From Pseudomonadota bacterium (GTDB lineage: Bacteria > Pseudomonadota > Gammaproteobacteria > Acidiferrobacterales > Acidiferrobacteraceae): a DNA stretch of 51,506 nt. The stretch is from assembly GCA_021784755.1 (NCBI GenBank), contig JAJYHM010000039.1, positions 1 through 51,506 on the forward strand. Reading direction: 5' to 3'. Of the stretch, positions 8,638 through 17,214 are shown in pieces (position 1 is the first letter of the stretch; each line of letters opens with the position of its first letter). The notes under the pieces were generated by a model. It made no database searches, was not told the DNA's origin, and saw only the letters and a list, made by a program, of their open reading frames with translations. Both the position numbers and the translations under genes were made by a program.

Positions 8638-8838
8638 ATGACCCGCTCCGTTGACGCCGAAATCAAGCGAGTGACCGTCACCCTGCCCAAGCGGCAGCTT
8701 GACGCGCTGCAAACGATCGCCTTGCGCGAGGATGTGAGTGTGGCGTGGCTGGTACGCAAGGCGGTGGACAAGCTGTTGCGCAAGGGTCCGGAGATGCCGG
8801 TGGCGGATCGCGCGCAGCGCTCCAAGAGGCGCGAATAA
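8638..8838 (+). CDS. Ribbon-helix-helix (CopG-like) regulator
   Basis: A 66-residue protein starting MTRSVDAEIKRVTVTLP. A short beta strand (RVTVTLPKRQ) is followed by two helices (LDALQTIALRED and SVAWLVRKAVDKLL), the ribbon-helix-helix arrangement of dimeric repressors. The basic tail is likely disordered. Start choice is uncertain: in-frame ATG at 8626 and TTG at 8623 also exist, and none has a clear ribosome site. It lies directly behind a perfect palindrome and its stop overlaps the next ATG as TAATG, so it is the first gene and probable autoregulator of a three-gene operon. Confidence 0.82.
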   Translation: MTRSVDAEIKRVTVTLPKRQLDALQTIALREDVSVAWLVRKAVDKLLRKGPEMPVADRAQRSKRRE

Positions 8839-11510
8839 TGAAAAGCGAAGCCGCCATTCAACCCAGCTACACGGTCGCGCGGTTCTGGCGCTGCGCCCTG
8901 CAGGTCAATCCGTCCGGATACCAGTCAAAGTACCGGGGCACCGGGCAGGGGCTCGATGAGGCAGCCTACAATCAGCAGTTACTCGATCAGTGTCTGGCGC
9001 AGGGCATCAAGGTGGTCGGCATCGCAGACCATGGCAGTGTCGATGCCGTCGATGGTTTGCGCCGCGTCCTGGAACCGCACGACATCGTCGTGTTTCCGGG
9101 TTTCGAAATCGCATCCAGCGAGAAGATTCACATGGTGTGCCTGTTTCCCGAAGGCACGACCAAGGACCAGTTGAATCGCTACCTCGGCGGGCTCATCCCG
9201 ACCGATGTGCAAGACACCGTGCGGCCGTCGCGCAAGACCTGCCTCGATCTCGCCCAGATCATCTTCGACCTCGGCGGCTTTTGGTACGCGGCGCACATGA
9301 CCGGCGGCAACGGCCTGCTGCGCCTGAACCGGGATGGGGGTGGGCTGGTCCACGTCTGGAAGAACGAAGCGCTGGTCAAGGCCGGGCAGATTCCCGGGCC
9401 GTTGAAGGAACTGCCGGCGAACTACAAGGACATCGTCCTCAACAAGAACCCGGACTACCAGCGTAGGCACCCCATCGCGCTGCTGAACGCGAAGGACGTG
9501 GCCAAACCGGAGGACCTGGCCGATCCGTGCGCGAGTTGCTGGATCAAGATGACACGGCCGAGCTTCGAGAGCTTCGTTACCGCCTTCAAGGACCCGGACT
9601 CGCGCATCCGGGTCGGCGCCTTGCCCGAGGCGCACTACTCGCGCCTGGAGAACCTGCGCTTTCACGGCGGCTATCTCGACGGTATCGCAATCGAATTGTC
9701 GGCCCATCTGAACGCGGTGATCGGCGGGCGCGGCACCGGGAAATCGACGCTGGTGGAATGCCTGCGCTATGCGCTGGATGCCGCGCCACACGCGGCCGCC
9801 GCGCGCCGGCAACATGATGAAATTGTGAAGGCCAACCTCGGCGCTGGTGGTCGCATCGAGCTGGGTGTCGTGTCCCGTGCCTTGCACGGCCGGCGCTATT
9901 TGGTCTCACGCCGCTATGGCGAACCGCCGGTCGTGAAAGACGACAAGGGGCAAGTCTCCACGCTGCATCCGCGCGATTTGCTGCCGCGCATCGAAATCTA
10001 TGGCCAGAACGAAATATTTGAACTCGCGCGCGATCCAGCGAGCCAGACGGCGGTCCTGAATCGCTTTCTGCCGGGTGGCACTTCACTCGCCAGCGAACTG
10101 GCGGCAGTGGCGAAGCGCCTCGCGGAGAATCGCGAGAAGCTGCTTGCCTCGACCCGCCAGAAAGACGACCTGCAAGCCCAGGTTGCACGCCTGCCGAAAT
10201 TGACCGAACAGGTGCAGCAGTTCAAGTTGCTCGGCCTCGAAAGCAAGCTCGCGCTGGTGCCGCAACTCGAACGCGAGCGCCAGCTATCCAAACGGGTGAA
10301 CGAGGAAATCGGCCGCGTCGCTGAAGGGCTGTCCGCGCTCGAGGACGGCTTGCCCGACACCGCGTTTCTTAGCGACAAGGCGCTGGAAGGATTGCCGCAC
10401 GCGGCTATCCTCACTGCGATGCGTACAACGCTGGACGCGCTCAACAAGGACTTCGGTGCGCAGCTCGTCGGGCTGCGCAAGCGGCACGCGGCAGCCGTTG
10501 CGGCAACCGGAAGGCAACAGGCCGAGCTGAAAACCAAACTTGATGGGGAGTCGGAGGCGCTGGAAAAACTCTTTGCGAGCCTGCCGGCATTTGCCGGCAA
10601 GCCCGGCCGTGACGTGGGCCGCGCCTATCAGGAGTTGCTGCGCGAAATCGAGGCCATCCGCCCGAGCGAAACGCGCGTGACGAACGTAGACAAGCTGTTG
10701 GCCGAACTGGAAGGTCAACGACGCAACCTGCTGGATGAGTTCTATCGCCTGCGCGACCAGCGCAGCGACGAATTGCGCGCGGCGGTGAAGAAGCTCAATC
10801 GCAAGCTCGACGGCAAACTCAGGCTAAACTTGAAAATCGGTGGCCAGCGCAAAGCGTTGAAGGAATTCCTGCTGCAGATGCCCGGCCTCGGTGAAAAGAA
10901 ACTCGCCTGGATCGAGCAGGCGGGCGATGACCTGACCGTGCCCGCGTTGGTGCAGGCGATTCGCGCCGGTGAAGAGGCGATCAAGACTTTGACCTGGGAC
11001 TGGGGCATGCAGAACTCGGTGGTCGAGACCTTGGCGCGGCTCGATCGCGGCTTGGTACTCGAACTCGAAGAGATCGACCTGCAGGATCGCATCCTGATCG
11101 AGCTGAACATCGCGCACCAGGGCGAGGTGTTCAAGCCGCTGGATCAACTGTCGACCGGTCAGCAGTGCACGGCCATCCTGCATCTGCTGCTGCTGGAGAA
11201 TGATGACCCGCTCATCATGGACCAGCCAGAGGACAACCTGGACAACGCGTTCATTGCCGAGCGGATCGTGATGCAACTGCGTGGCGCGAAGACAGAACGC
11301 CAGTTCCTGTTCGCTACGCACAACGCGAACATTCCGGTGTTCGGCGACGCCGAATGGATCGGCATCTTCTCCGCGTCCGATTCGCATGCGCAAATGCCTG
11401 TTGAGGCGCAGGGCTCTATCGACGTGCCCGCGATCCGCGAGCGCGTGGCCGAGATTCTGGAAGGCGGTCGGGAGGCGTTCTCGCAGCGCAAGGAAAAGTA
11501 TGGTTTCTAG
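8838..11510 (+). CDS. PHP-domain / SMC-like coiled-coil ATPase
   Basis: An 890-residue protein. The N-terminal part (about 15-260) resembles a PHP phosphoesterase: ADHGS at 63-67, GFE ending at E90, H98 and AAH ending at H153 occupy places of PHP metal ligands, but the first motif reads QVN where an HxH/QVH is expected. An ABC/SMC-type ATPase follows: Walker A GGRGTGKST (296-304), long charged helices (about 410-700) likely forming a coiled coil, signature LSTGQQ (771-776) and Walker B LIMDQPEDNLDN (about 792-803). I recall similar proteins being annotated as TrlF-like AAA ATPases, not verified here. The neighbours, an RHH regulator and an AlbA_2 protein, suggest a regulated nucleic-acid or defence machine. 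Biochemical function unknown. Confidence 0.9.
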   Translation: MKSEAAIQPSYTVARFWRCALQVNPSGYQSKYRGTGQGLDEAAYNQQLLDQCLAQGIKVVGIADHGSVDAVDGLRRVLEPHDIVVFPGFEIASSEKIHMVCLFPEGTTKDQLNRYLGGLIPTDVQDTVRPSRKTCLDLAQIIFDLGGFWYAAHMTGGNGLLRLNRDGGGLVHVWKNEALVKAGQIPGPLKELPANYKDIVLNKNPDYQRRHPIALLNAKDVAKPEDLADPCASCWIKMTRPSFESFVTAFKDPDSRIRVGALPEAHYSRLENLRFHGGYLDGIAIELSAHLNAVIGGRGTGKSTLVECLRYALDAAPHAAAARRQHDEIVKANLGAGGRIELGVVSRALHGRRYLVSRRYGEPPVVKDDKGQVSTLHPRDLLPRIEIYGQNEIFELARDPASQTAVLNRFLPGGTSLASELAAVAKRLAENREKLLASTRQKDDLQAQVARLPKLTEQVQQFKLLGLESKLALVPQLERERQLSKRVNEEIGRVAEGLSALEDGLPDTAFLSDKALEGLPHAAILTAMRTTLDALNKDFGAQLVGLRKRHAAAVAATGRQQAELKTKLDGESEALEKLFASLPAFAGKPGRDVGRAYQELLREIEAIRPSETRVTNVDKLLAELEGQRRNLLDEFYRLRDQRSDELRAAVKKLNRKLDGKLRLNLKIGGQRKALKEFLLQMPGLGEKKLAWIEQAGDDLTVPALVQAIRAGEEAIKTLTWDWGMQNSVVETLARLDRGLVLELEEIDLQDRILIELNIAHQGEVFKPLDQLSTGQQCTAILHLLLLENDDPLIMDQPEDNLDNAFIAERIVMQLRGAKTERQFLFATHNANIPVFGDAEWIGIFSASDSHAQMPVEAQGSIDVPAIRERVAEILEGGREAFSQRKEKYGF

Positions 11511-11525
11511 AGAGGGAAGACAACG

Positions 11526-12767
11526 ATGCTGAGAACGGAGCTACTGGAAGCCATCGCGAACGGTGAGAACTCGGGTGTCGAGTTCAAGCGCGATGACATC
11601 CGTCCCGAACAACTCGCCAAGGAAATCGTCGCAATGGCGAACCTGCGCGGTGGCATGGTCCTGCTCGGCGTCGAAGACGACGGTACGATCTCTGGCATCC
11701 AGCGCGACGACCTGGAAACCTGGGTGATGGATACGGTCTTTGGCCGCTATGTGCATCCGATGCTGCTGCCGTTCTACGAGGTCATGACGCTCGAAGACGG
11801 CAAGCGTGTCGCCGTGGTCTCGATCACGATGGGTACGGCGAAGCCGTATGTCCTGCGGCACAACAATCGCGAAGATATCTATGTGCGCGTGGGTAGCACG
11901 TCACGCCTGGCGACCCGTGAGCAGCAGGCACGGTTATTCGAGAGCGGCGGGATGTTGCACAGCGAGATGCTGCCGGTGTCGGGTGCCGCCTTTGACGCAC
12001 TCGACCGCGAGCGCTTACAGGACTACCTGTTGGCGCTGGCTGGCGACCGTGAACTGCCCGCAACGGACGATGCGTGGCAGCGCCGCATGGTGGGTCTTGG
12101 GTTCATGACGGATACGGGCGTTCCCGCGCCGGTCTGCACGATCGCCGGATTGGTGCTGTTCGGACGCACGCCGCGTCGCTATCTGCGCCAGGCGGGCGTT
12201 CGCTGGATGGCTTTCAACGGCACCGGCAAGGGTTATCAGGCGCTCGACGATACGATAATCGATGGCCCGCTGGTCGGCCGCTTCGGACGACAGGGTGATG
12301 CCCGCGAACTGGTCGAGCGTGGCTTGATCGAAGATTTGATGGATCGGATGCGGCCATTCGTCAGTGTCGAAGGCGCGGTATTGGCGGACGGCCTGCGACG
12401 GCAACGGACTTGGCACTATCCTCCCGAGGCGGTACGTGAAGCCATTATCAACGCACTGGCGCATCGCGACTGGACACGCGTACTGGAAGTCGAGATCGCG
12501 GCATATGCCGACCGGCTCGAAATCCTGAGCCCCGGCGCCTTACAGAACTCCATGACCATCGAGAAAGTGCTGGCCGGCCAACGCTCGCCGCGCAATCCGA
12601 TCATAGTGGAGGTGCTGCGCGACTATGGTTATGTAGACGCACGAGGCATGGGTGTACGCAATAAAATCATTCCTTTGATGCGCGAGGTAAATGGCGTCGA
12701 ACCCCTCTTTGAGGCCACGGAGGATCACGTCAGGCTCATTTTGCCCCGCTCCGTGTCTAAGCCATAA
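11526..12767 (+). CDS. AlbA_2 (Schlafen-like) / GHKL ATP-binding protein
   Basis: A 413-residue soluble protein. Residues about 10-130 form an AlbA_2/Schlafen domain, with the characteristic ENSGVEFKRD followed by AMANLRGGMVLLGVEDDG. The C-terminal half carries the HATPase_c_4-like block found with AlbA_2, HYPPEAVREAIINALAHRDW (about 297-316), then YADRLEILSPG. Such proteins are often labelled RecG-like regulators, yet no helicase motifs are present. It follows the PHP/ATPase gene by 15 bp, with a GAGGGA ribosome site, and is surely cotranscribed. Schlafen-type domains occur in RNA-targeting and phage-defence proteins, so an effector or sensor role is plausible but unproven. Confidence 0.9.
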   Translation: MLRTELLEAIANGENSGVEFKRDDIRPEQLAKEIVAMANLRGGMVLLGVEDDGTISGIQRDDLETWVMDTVFGRYVHPMLLPFYEVMTLEDGKRVAVVSITMGTAKPYVLRHNNREDIYVRVGSTSRLATREQQARLFESGGMLHSEMLPVSGAAFDALDRERLQDYLLALAGDRELPATDDAWQRRMVGLGFMTDTGVPAPVCTIAGLVLFGRTPRRYLRQAGVRWMAFNGTGKGYQALDDTIIDGPLVGRFGRQGDARELVERGLIEDLMDRMRPFVSVEGAVLADGLRRQRTWHYPPEAVREAIINALAHRDWTRVLEVEIAAYADRLEILSPGALQNSMTIEKVLAGQRSPRNPIIVEVLRDYGYVDARGMGVRNKIIPLMREVNGVEPLFEATEDHVRLILPRSVSKP

Positions 12768-13500
12768 GCCCGATCTGCCAATAATCCGATCTTGGTTAGC
12801 TTATAACCGAATATGGGATCCATAAGCATTGGAATTCGCTAAATGTGCGACGCCGAATTTAAAGCCCAAAAAGCTATACCGGATAGCGGAGATAGGCCTC
12901 GCCCGAAGACAATATGGCCTGCGGCGGATCGCGCAGGTGGTCGAGAGCGCTACCGGGGCGCGCGGGCTGCCTTAGACCCAACTGTAGCGCGGGAGAGCAC
13001 CGCGTGCAGGCTCACTTGCATAGCGAAAGTCGCGCGGGCAGAGCGACTTCTCAGGGCTTAAGTGGGTCTCAGTCTTCCCGCGTAGTGTCTGCCATGCGCA
13101 GCCTCCGATAGCTCGGCTCGGGAGGGGATCGACACATAGGTGACGAGCCCCCCGGGAATTGGGTAGCGATCCCGGGGCTCGCGGCGCTTGATGGCAAGGG
13201 GCAGGACGAAGGGGTGCGGCCTTTCTCGTCGAAGGAAGGCGAGATCTCGATCTCGAGCGTCCTGAGACCAAAAAGCGCCATGGGGGTATTCGGGTTTTGC
13301 TGGTCATGGCAGGGGGTAGCTCGGGCCTCGGCGGCCACGGCCGGCGCGGTGGTGTCTGCGTGTGTATCTAACCGTGCATACTTGCTAAACTTTGTCGCGA
13401 CCCGTCTTGTCACGTGTAACCTTGGGGTCGATGGTGGTTGACCCCGCTTTCAGTCGAGTCCGCATTGTTTGAGGCCGGGCAGGTCAATGCATGATGTCTA
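12768..13500. other. Unassigned, apparently decayed region
   Basis: About 730 bp between the island operon and the flavoprotein gene. Short ORFs on both strands have no ribosome site or recognisable domain. GCTTAT/ATAAGC half-sites occur around 12797-12826. A strong imperfect hairpin (GAGCCC... / ...GGGCTC, about 13145-13180) has no U-tract. A GGGGTC-N10-GACCCC stem lies at 13424-13445. The minus-strand reading around 13210-13310 looks locally protein-like but matches nothing I know. Probably the degraded right flank of the island. Confidence 0.4.
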
Positions 13501-13515
13501 AAAAAGGATGGCCTG

Positions 13516-14832
13516 ATGGCTACGCAATGTGACGTTCTCGTGATCGGAGGGGGGCCGGGGGGCAGCACCGCCGGGGCCCTGCTTGCCGAACGCGGCTACC
13601 GTGTCGTCATCGTGGAAAAAAACCGTCACCCGCGGTTCCACATTGGCGAATCTCTGCTCCCGGCCAACCTTCCGCTCTTCGAGCGCCTGGGCGTCGGCGA
13701 GGCCGTGCGCGCCATAGGCATGATGAAGTGGGGGGCCGAGTTCGTCTCGCCCTGGCACGAGAAGGCGCGACAGGAGTTCCAGTTCGCCGAGGCCTGGAAC
13801 AAGGACATGCCCTACGCCTACCAGGTGCGTCGTGCGGATTTCGACACCATCCTGTTCCGCAATGCGGAGGCCAAGGGGGCCATGACCCGGGAAGGGTGCC
13901 GGGTGCAGGATGTCGCCCTTCTCGAAGAGGGGGCCGGCGCGCGCGTAAGTGCCCGCCATGAGGATGGAAGCGTCGAGGATTTCGAGGCGCGTTTCCTGAT
14001 CGACGCATCCGGGCGCGACACCTTCCTCGGCAACCGATTCCACATGAAACGGCGCAACCCCCGGCACAACAGCTCGGCGCTTTACGGACATTTCCGGGGC
14101 GCCGCGCGCAACGACGGTCGCGCCGAGGGCAATATCTCGATCTTCTGGTTCGAGCACGGCTGGTTCTGGTTCATACCCCTGGCCGATGGCACCACGAGCG
14201 TGGGCGCCGTGGTATGGCCCTATTACCTCAAACAGCGCAGCAAGCCCGTGGAAGCATTTTTTCGCGACACCGTCGCCCTTTGTCCGGCGCTTGCCGCGCG
14301 CCTTGCCGGCGCCGAGCTGGTCTCGGAGGTATCCGCGACCGGCAATTTCTCCTACGGCTGCGACCGCTCGTACGGCGCGAATTACGTCCTGCTCGGCGAC
14401 GCCTTTTCGTTCATAGACCCCGTGTTCTCGTCGGGCGTCATGCTGGCCATGCACGGCGGCTTCCTGGCCGCGGATGCGGTCGATGCCTGCCTCAGCAAGC
14501 CCAGCGCGGCGCGGCGCGCGCTACGGGTGTACGACCACAAGCTCCGCCAAGGACCGCGCGCATTCTCGTGGTTTATTTACCGCGTCAATCACCCGACGAT
14601 GCGGGACCTTTTCATGGGTCCCCGTAACATATTTCGGGTCCAGGAGGCGCTCTTGTCGGTGCTTGCCGGAGACATCTTCGGGGACACCCCTATCTGGCGT
14701 TCCCTGGCCCTCTTCAAGGGCCTCTACTACCTGAATTCGCTCTACCATTTCCGCCGGTCCATGCAAACCTTCCGCAAGCGTCGCGAGCGACGGCGGTCCG
14801 AGGAAGCGCCCCTGATGACCGGAAGCGAATGA
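13516..14832 (+). CDS. Halogenase-like FAD-dependent oxidoreductase
   Basis: A 438-residue flavoprotein. The N-terminal GGGPGGSTAGALLAERG binds FAD; RFHIGESLLP follows; the second FAD motif LLGDAFSFIDPVFSSG lies near residue 293. WFWFIP at 216-221 fits the WxWxIP signature of flavin-dependent halogenases, although geranylgeranyl-reductase-like and aryl-polyene-cluster flavoproteins share the fold. With GT2, FabG, hot-dog, acyl-AMP ligase and COG4648 genes next door, a role in aryl-polyene-like lipid synthesis is the best guess. An AAGGA ribosome site precedes the ATG. Whether it halogenates or reduces cannot be read from sequence. Confidence 0.85.
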   Translation: MATQCDVLVIGGGPGGSTAGALLAERGYRVVIVEKNRHPRFHIGESLLPANLPLFERLGVGEAVRAIGMMKWGAEFVSPWHEKARQEFQFAEAWNKDMPYAYQVRRADFDTILFRNAEAKGAMTREGCRVQDVALLEEGAGARVSARHEDGSVEDFEARFLIDASGRDTFLGNRFHMKRRNPRHNSSALYGHFRGAARNDGRAEGNISIFWFEHGWFWFIPLADGTTSVGAVVWPYYLKQRSKPVEAFFRDTVALCPALAARLAGAELVSEVSATGNFSYGCDRSYGANYVLLGDAFSFIDPVFSSGVMLAMHGGFLAADAVDACLSKPSAARRALRVYDHKLRQGPRAFSWFIYRVNHPTMRDLFMGPRNIFRVQEALLSVLAGDIFGDTPIWRSLALFKGLYYLNSLYHFRRSMQTFRKRRERRRSEEAPLMTGSE

Positions 14833-14929
14833 GCCCGCGAGCAAGGCGTGCGGACCGCAAACTGATCCCTTCGTCGCCCAAAGTCGGTCGCCGAATGCGC
14901 TGCCACCCGTTGATTATTTCAGCAGACTG

Positions 14930-15703
14930 ATGCCAAGCCTTTCCGCGACACACCTGGTGCTGATCCCAAGCTACAACCCCGGACCCAAGGTCTATGAGAC
15001 CGTGGCCGAGGCCTTGCGGCATTGGGCCCCCGTGTGGGTCGTCGTGGATGGCAGCACGGACGGAACCGCCGAGGGGCTCGCCGATATGGCGCGCCGCAAC
15101 GCCGGCCTGGTCGTCATCACCGAGACCCGCAATCGTGGCAAAGGGGCGGCGGTGCTCTTGGGCCTCGAACGCGCCCAAGCCTATGGGTATACGCATGTCC
15201 TATGCATGGACTCTGACGGCCAACACCCGGCGGGACTCATACCGACATTCATGGAGACGTCGCAATCGAATCCAGACGCCATGATCCTCGGTCTGCCGGT
15301 GTTTGCCTCCGATGCGCCCCGGGTACGGGTCTATGGGCGACGCTTGTCGAACGCCTGCGTGAACCTCGAGACCTGCGGCCGCCATATCGGGGACTCGCTT
15401 TTCGGGTTTCGTATCTATCCGATCGAGCCCCTCTTACGGATCATGGCCCCACGCCGCACCATGCGCCGCTTCGACTTCGATCCGGAGGCCGCCGTGCGCC
15501 TCTTCTGGGCGGGAGTCCGAGCCCTCAATATCGAGGCCCCGGTGCGGTATCCAGACAAGGCCCATGGCGGCGTCTCCCACTTCCACTACGTGCGCGACAA
15601 CATACTCCTCACCAGCATGCACATACGTCTGCTTCTGGGTCTGCTCTATCGTATTCCGCGCAGGCTGGGTCGCCGCAGCGGGTCTAGATCATGCCGCCGT
15701 TGA
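14930..15703 (+). CDS. Family 2 glycosyltransferase
   Basis: A 257-residue GT-A fold transferase. LIPSYNPGPKVYETV opens the nucleotide-binding domain, VVVDGSTDGTAEG carries the first Asp motif, and CMDSDGQHP contains the DxD metal site (about 91-100). The C-terminal region RFDFDPEAAVRLFWAG resembles GT2 proteins of aryl-polyene clusters. No strong membrane helices, so cytosolic or peripheral. Codirectional with the flavoprotein gene (97-bp gap) and convergent with fabG, overlapping it by 20 bp at the 3' ends. Acceptor and sugar donor unknown. Confidence 0.88.
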   Translation: MPSLSATHLVLIPSYNPGPKVYETVAEALRHWAPVWVVVDGSTDGTAEGLADMARRNAGLVVITETRNRGKGAAVLLGLERAQAYGYTHVLCMDSDGQHPAGLIPTFMETSQSNPDAMILGLPVFASDAPRVRVYGRRLSNACVNLETCGRHIGDSLFGFRIYPIEPLLRIMAPRRTMRRFDFDPEAAVRLFWAGVRALNIEAPVRYPDKAHGGVSHFHYVRDNILLTSMHIRLLLGLLYRIPRRLGRRSGSRSCRR

Positions 15704-16433
15704 TCGATATGACCTGCCCAGTGATATAGGCGGCCTGATCGGAGACCAGAAAGGCCACCAGGTCCGCAACCTCGTGACACTCGCCGGCGCGCCCCATGGG
15801 CACGAGGCGTGCGATATCGTCGGGCCCGAAGACCTGGCTCATAGGCGTGGCGATGATGCCGGGGGCGACGGCGTTGACCGTGATGCCGCGGCTTGCGACC
15901 TCGAGCGCCAGGGATTTGCCGGCGGCGTGCAGCCCGGCCTTGGCTGCGGCATAGTTGGCCTGACCGCGGTTACCGAGCAGCCCGGCGACCGAGGTAACGT
16001 TCACGATGCGCCCCCAGCGGGTCCGTATCATAGGCAGGAGCAGTGCGCGGGCGACATGAAAGAAGCCGTCCAAGGCGACATCGAGGGGGCGGCGCCATTG
16101 CTCGAACGTCATGCCGGCGAGGACCGCGTCGGCGTGGACGCCCGCATTATGAACGAGCACCTGGATGGGCGCCTCAGCGAGCAGCGGGGCGAGCGCGTCG
16201 GCCGTCGCGCAGGCATCAGCGACATTAAACACACATAAGCTCGCGTCGGCACCGGCATTCTTCAACTCGGAGACGAGCTGTGCGGCCTCATCCGGGTGGC
16301 TATGGGCGTGACAGATGACATGGCAGCCGTCGGCGGCCAGGCGACGGCAGATTGCCGTACCTATGGCGCCGCTCGCGCCGGTGACGAGCGCGCGCGGCGG
16401 GCCCGCGACCCTGGCGCTAAGCTTGGCCGGCAT
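15684..16433 (-). CDS. 3-oxoacyl-ACP reductase (FabG-type SDR)
   Basis: A 249-residue NADPH-dependent SDR that reduces beta-ketoacyl-ACP. Visible motifs are VTGASGAIGTAI (cofactor loop), the NAG motif VLVHNAGV, the catalytic Ser in NVTSVAG, Tyr-x-x-x-Lys in NYAAAKAG, and VAPGIIATPM. Last gene of the minus-strand block COG4648-ligase-dehydratase-fabG, overlapping the dehydratase by 17 bp. The paralogue type used in aryl-polyene elongation is the likely role, though the partner ketosynthase and ACP are absent from this window. Confidence 0.93.
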   Translation of the reverse strand: MPAKLSARVAGPPRALVTGASGAIGTAICRRLAADGCHVICHAHSHPDEAAQLVSELKNAGADASLCVFNVADACATADALAPLLAEAPIQVLVHNAGVHADAVLAGMTFEQWRRPLDVALDGFFHVARALLLPMIRTRWGRIVNVTSVAGLLGNRGQANYAAAKAGLHAAGKSLALEVASRGITVNAVAPGIIATPMSQVFGPDDIARLVPMGRAGECHEVADLVAFLVSDQAAYITGQVISINGGMI

Positions 16434-17214
16434 GGCCGAGGCCCACGAGGGCTACGAATTGCACGGTCGCGCGCCCGGATACGAGCAGCCGGGTCGCCGT
16501 GCCCACCTGAAAACGATACATGGCGCCGCGGGCGTCTTGGGCCAAGGCGCGACAGTCGATCACGAGCGGCTCCTCGATATCATCCAGGCGTGCGACAAAG
16601 AAACGGATGTCGCGCGCCGCAAGCAAAGCGCCCCCCGGTTGCGAAGGCCCGCTTGCGCAAAGCGCGCCGTGAACGGCCATCGCCTGCGCCGCATACTCGA
16701 TCGCGCACGCGGCGCCCAGGCGGTCGCGGGCGCGGAGGGGGTTGGTCGGGTCACGATGGCTTACGGCGAGACCTTCGATGCCCTCGGCGTACCAAGCGCG
16801 CACCGCGGCAAGCAGGCACATGCGATCACCGTGCGGGAGCAGGGGACCGATCTGCGCGCGCGACACCCGAGCTTGCACCGCGCCCAAGCGAGGGTCGGCG
16901 CGCTCACTCATGAGCGGGCCCCTTGTACCCACGGAAAAGGCGGCCACGGGCCCGCCTGCCCCCTGCAGCCGCACGTCGAGGGACCCGGCCCCGACATCCT
17001 CCCAAGAGACCTCGACACCCTGGTCGGGGCGCACCGGCTGGACGAACTTGGCGTGGCGCACCTCGAGGGCCTCGTAGGGGAGGCCGCGGCGCGCGGCCAA
17101 GGCGGCCAAGGCCTCGTCGAGGAGTAGGGCGCCTGGCACCACAGGGTTTCCCGGAAAATGATCAGGGAAGGCCGGATGATCTGCGGGGAACAAAAGACGG
17201 GCGGTCTCAGCCAT
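16417..17214 (-). CDS. Fused double hot-dog 3-hydroxyacyl-ACP dehydratase (ApeI-ApeP-like)
   Basis: One ORF of 265 residues holds two hot-dog domains that I know as separate proteins. The first (about 1-100) is FabZ/ApeI-like, with DHPAFPDHFPGNPVVPGAL (catalytic His) and the downstream LLLDEA Glu. The second (about 102-265) is ApeP-like, with GPLLPHGDRMCLL and ACAIEYAAQAMAVH. The join is at an internal ATG (Met102), where an ATGA in another frame would give a normal stop/start overlap, so a recent one-base fusion or a sequence error is possible. Start at 17214 overlaps the ligase stop by 8 bp. Both domains would dehydrate 3-hydroxyacyl chains to enoyl chains. Confidence 0.82.
   Translation of the reverse strand: MAETARLLFPADHPAFPDHFPGNPVVPGALLLDEALAALAARRGLPYEALEVRHAKFVQPVRPDQGVEVSWEDVGAGSLDVRLQGAGGPVAAFSVGTRGPLMSERADPRLGAVQARVSRAQIGPLLPHGDRMCLLAAVRAWYAEGIEGLAVSHRDPTNPLRARDRLGAACAIEYAAQAMAVHGALCASGPSQPGGALLAARDIRFFVARLDDIEEPLVIDCRALAQDARGAMYRFQVGTATRLLVSGRATVQFVALVGLGHAGQA

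Noticed and set aside
13145..13180. Hairpin as an intrinsic terminator
   Set aside because: Strong stem but no U-tract on either strand.
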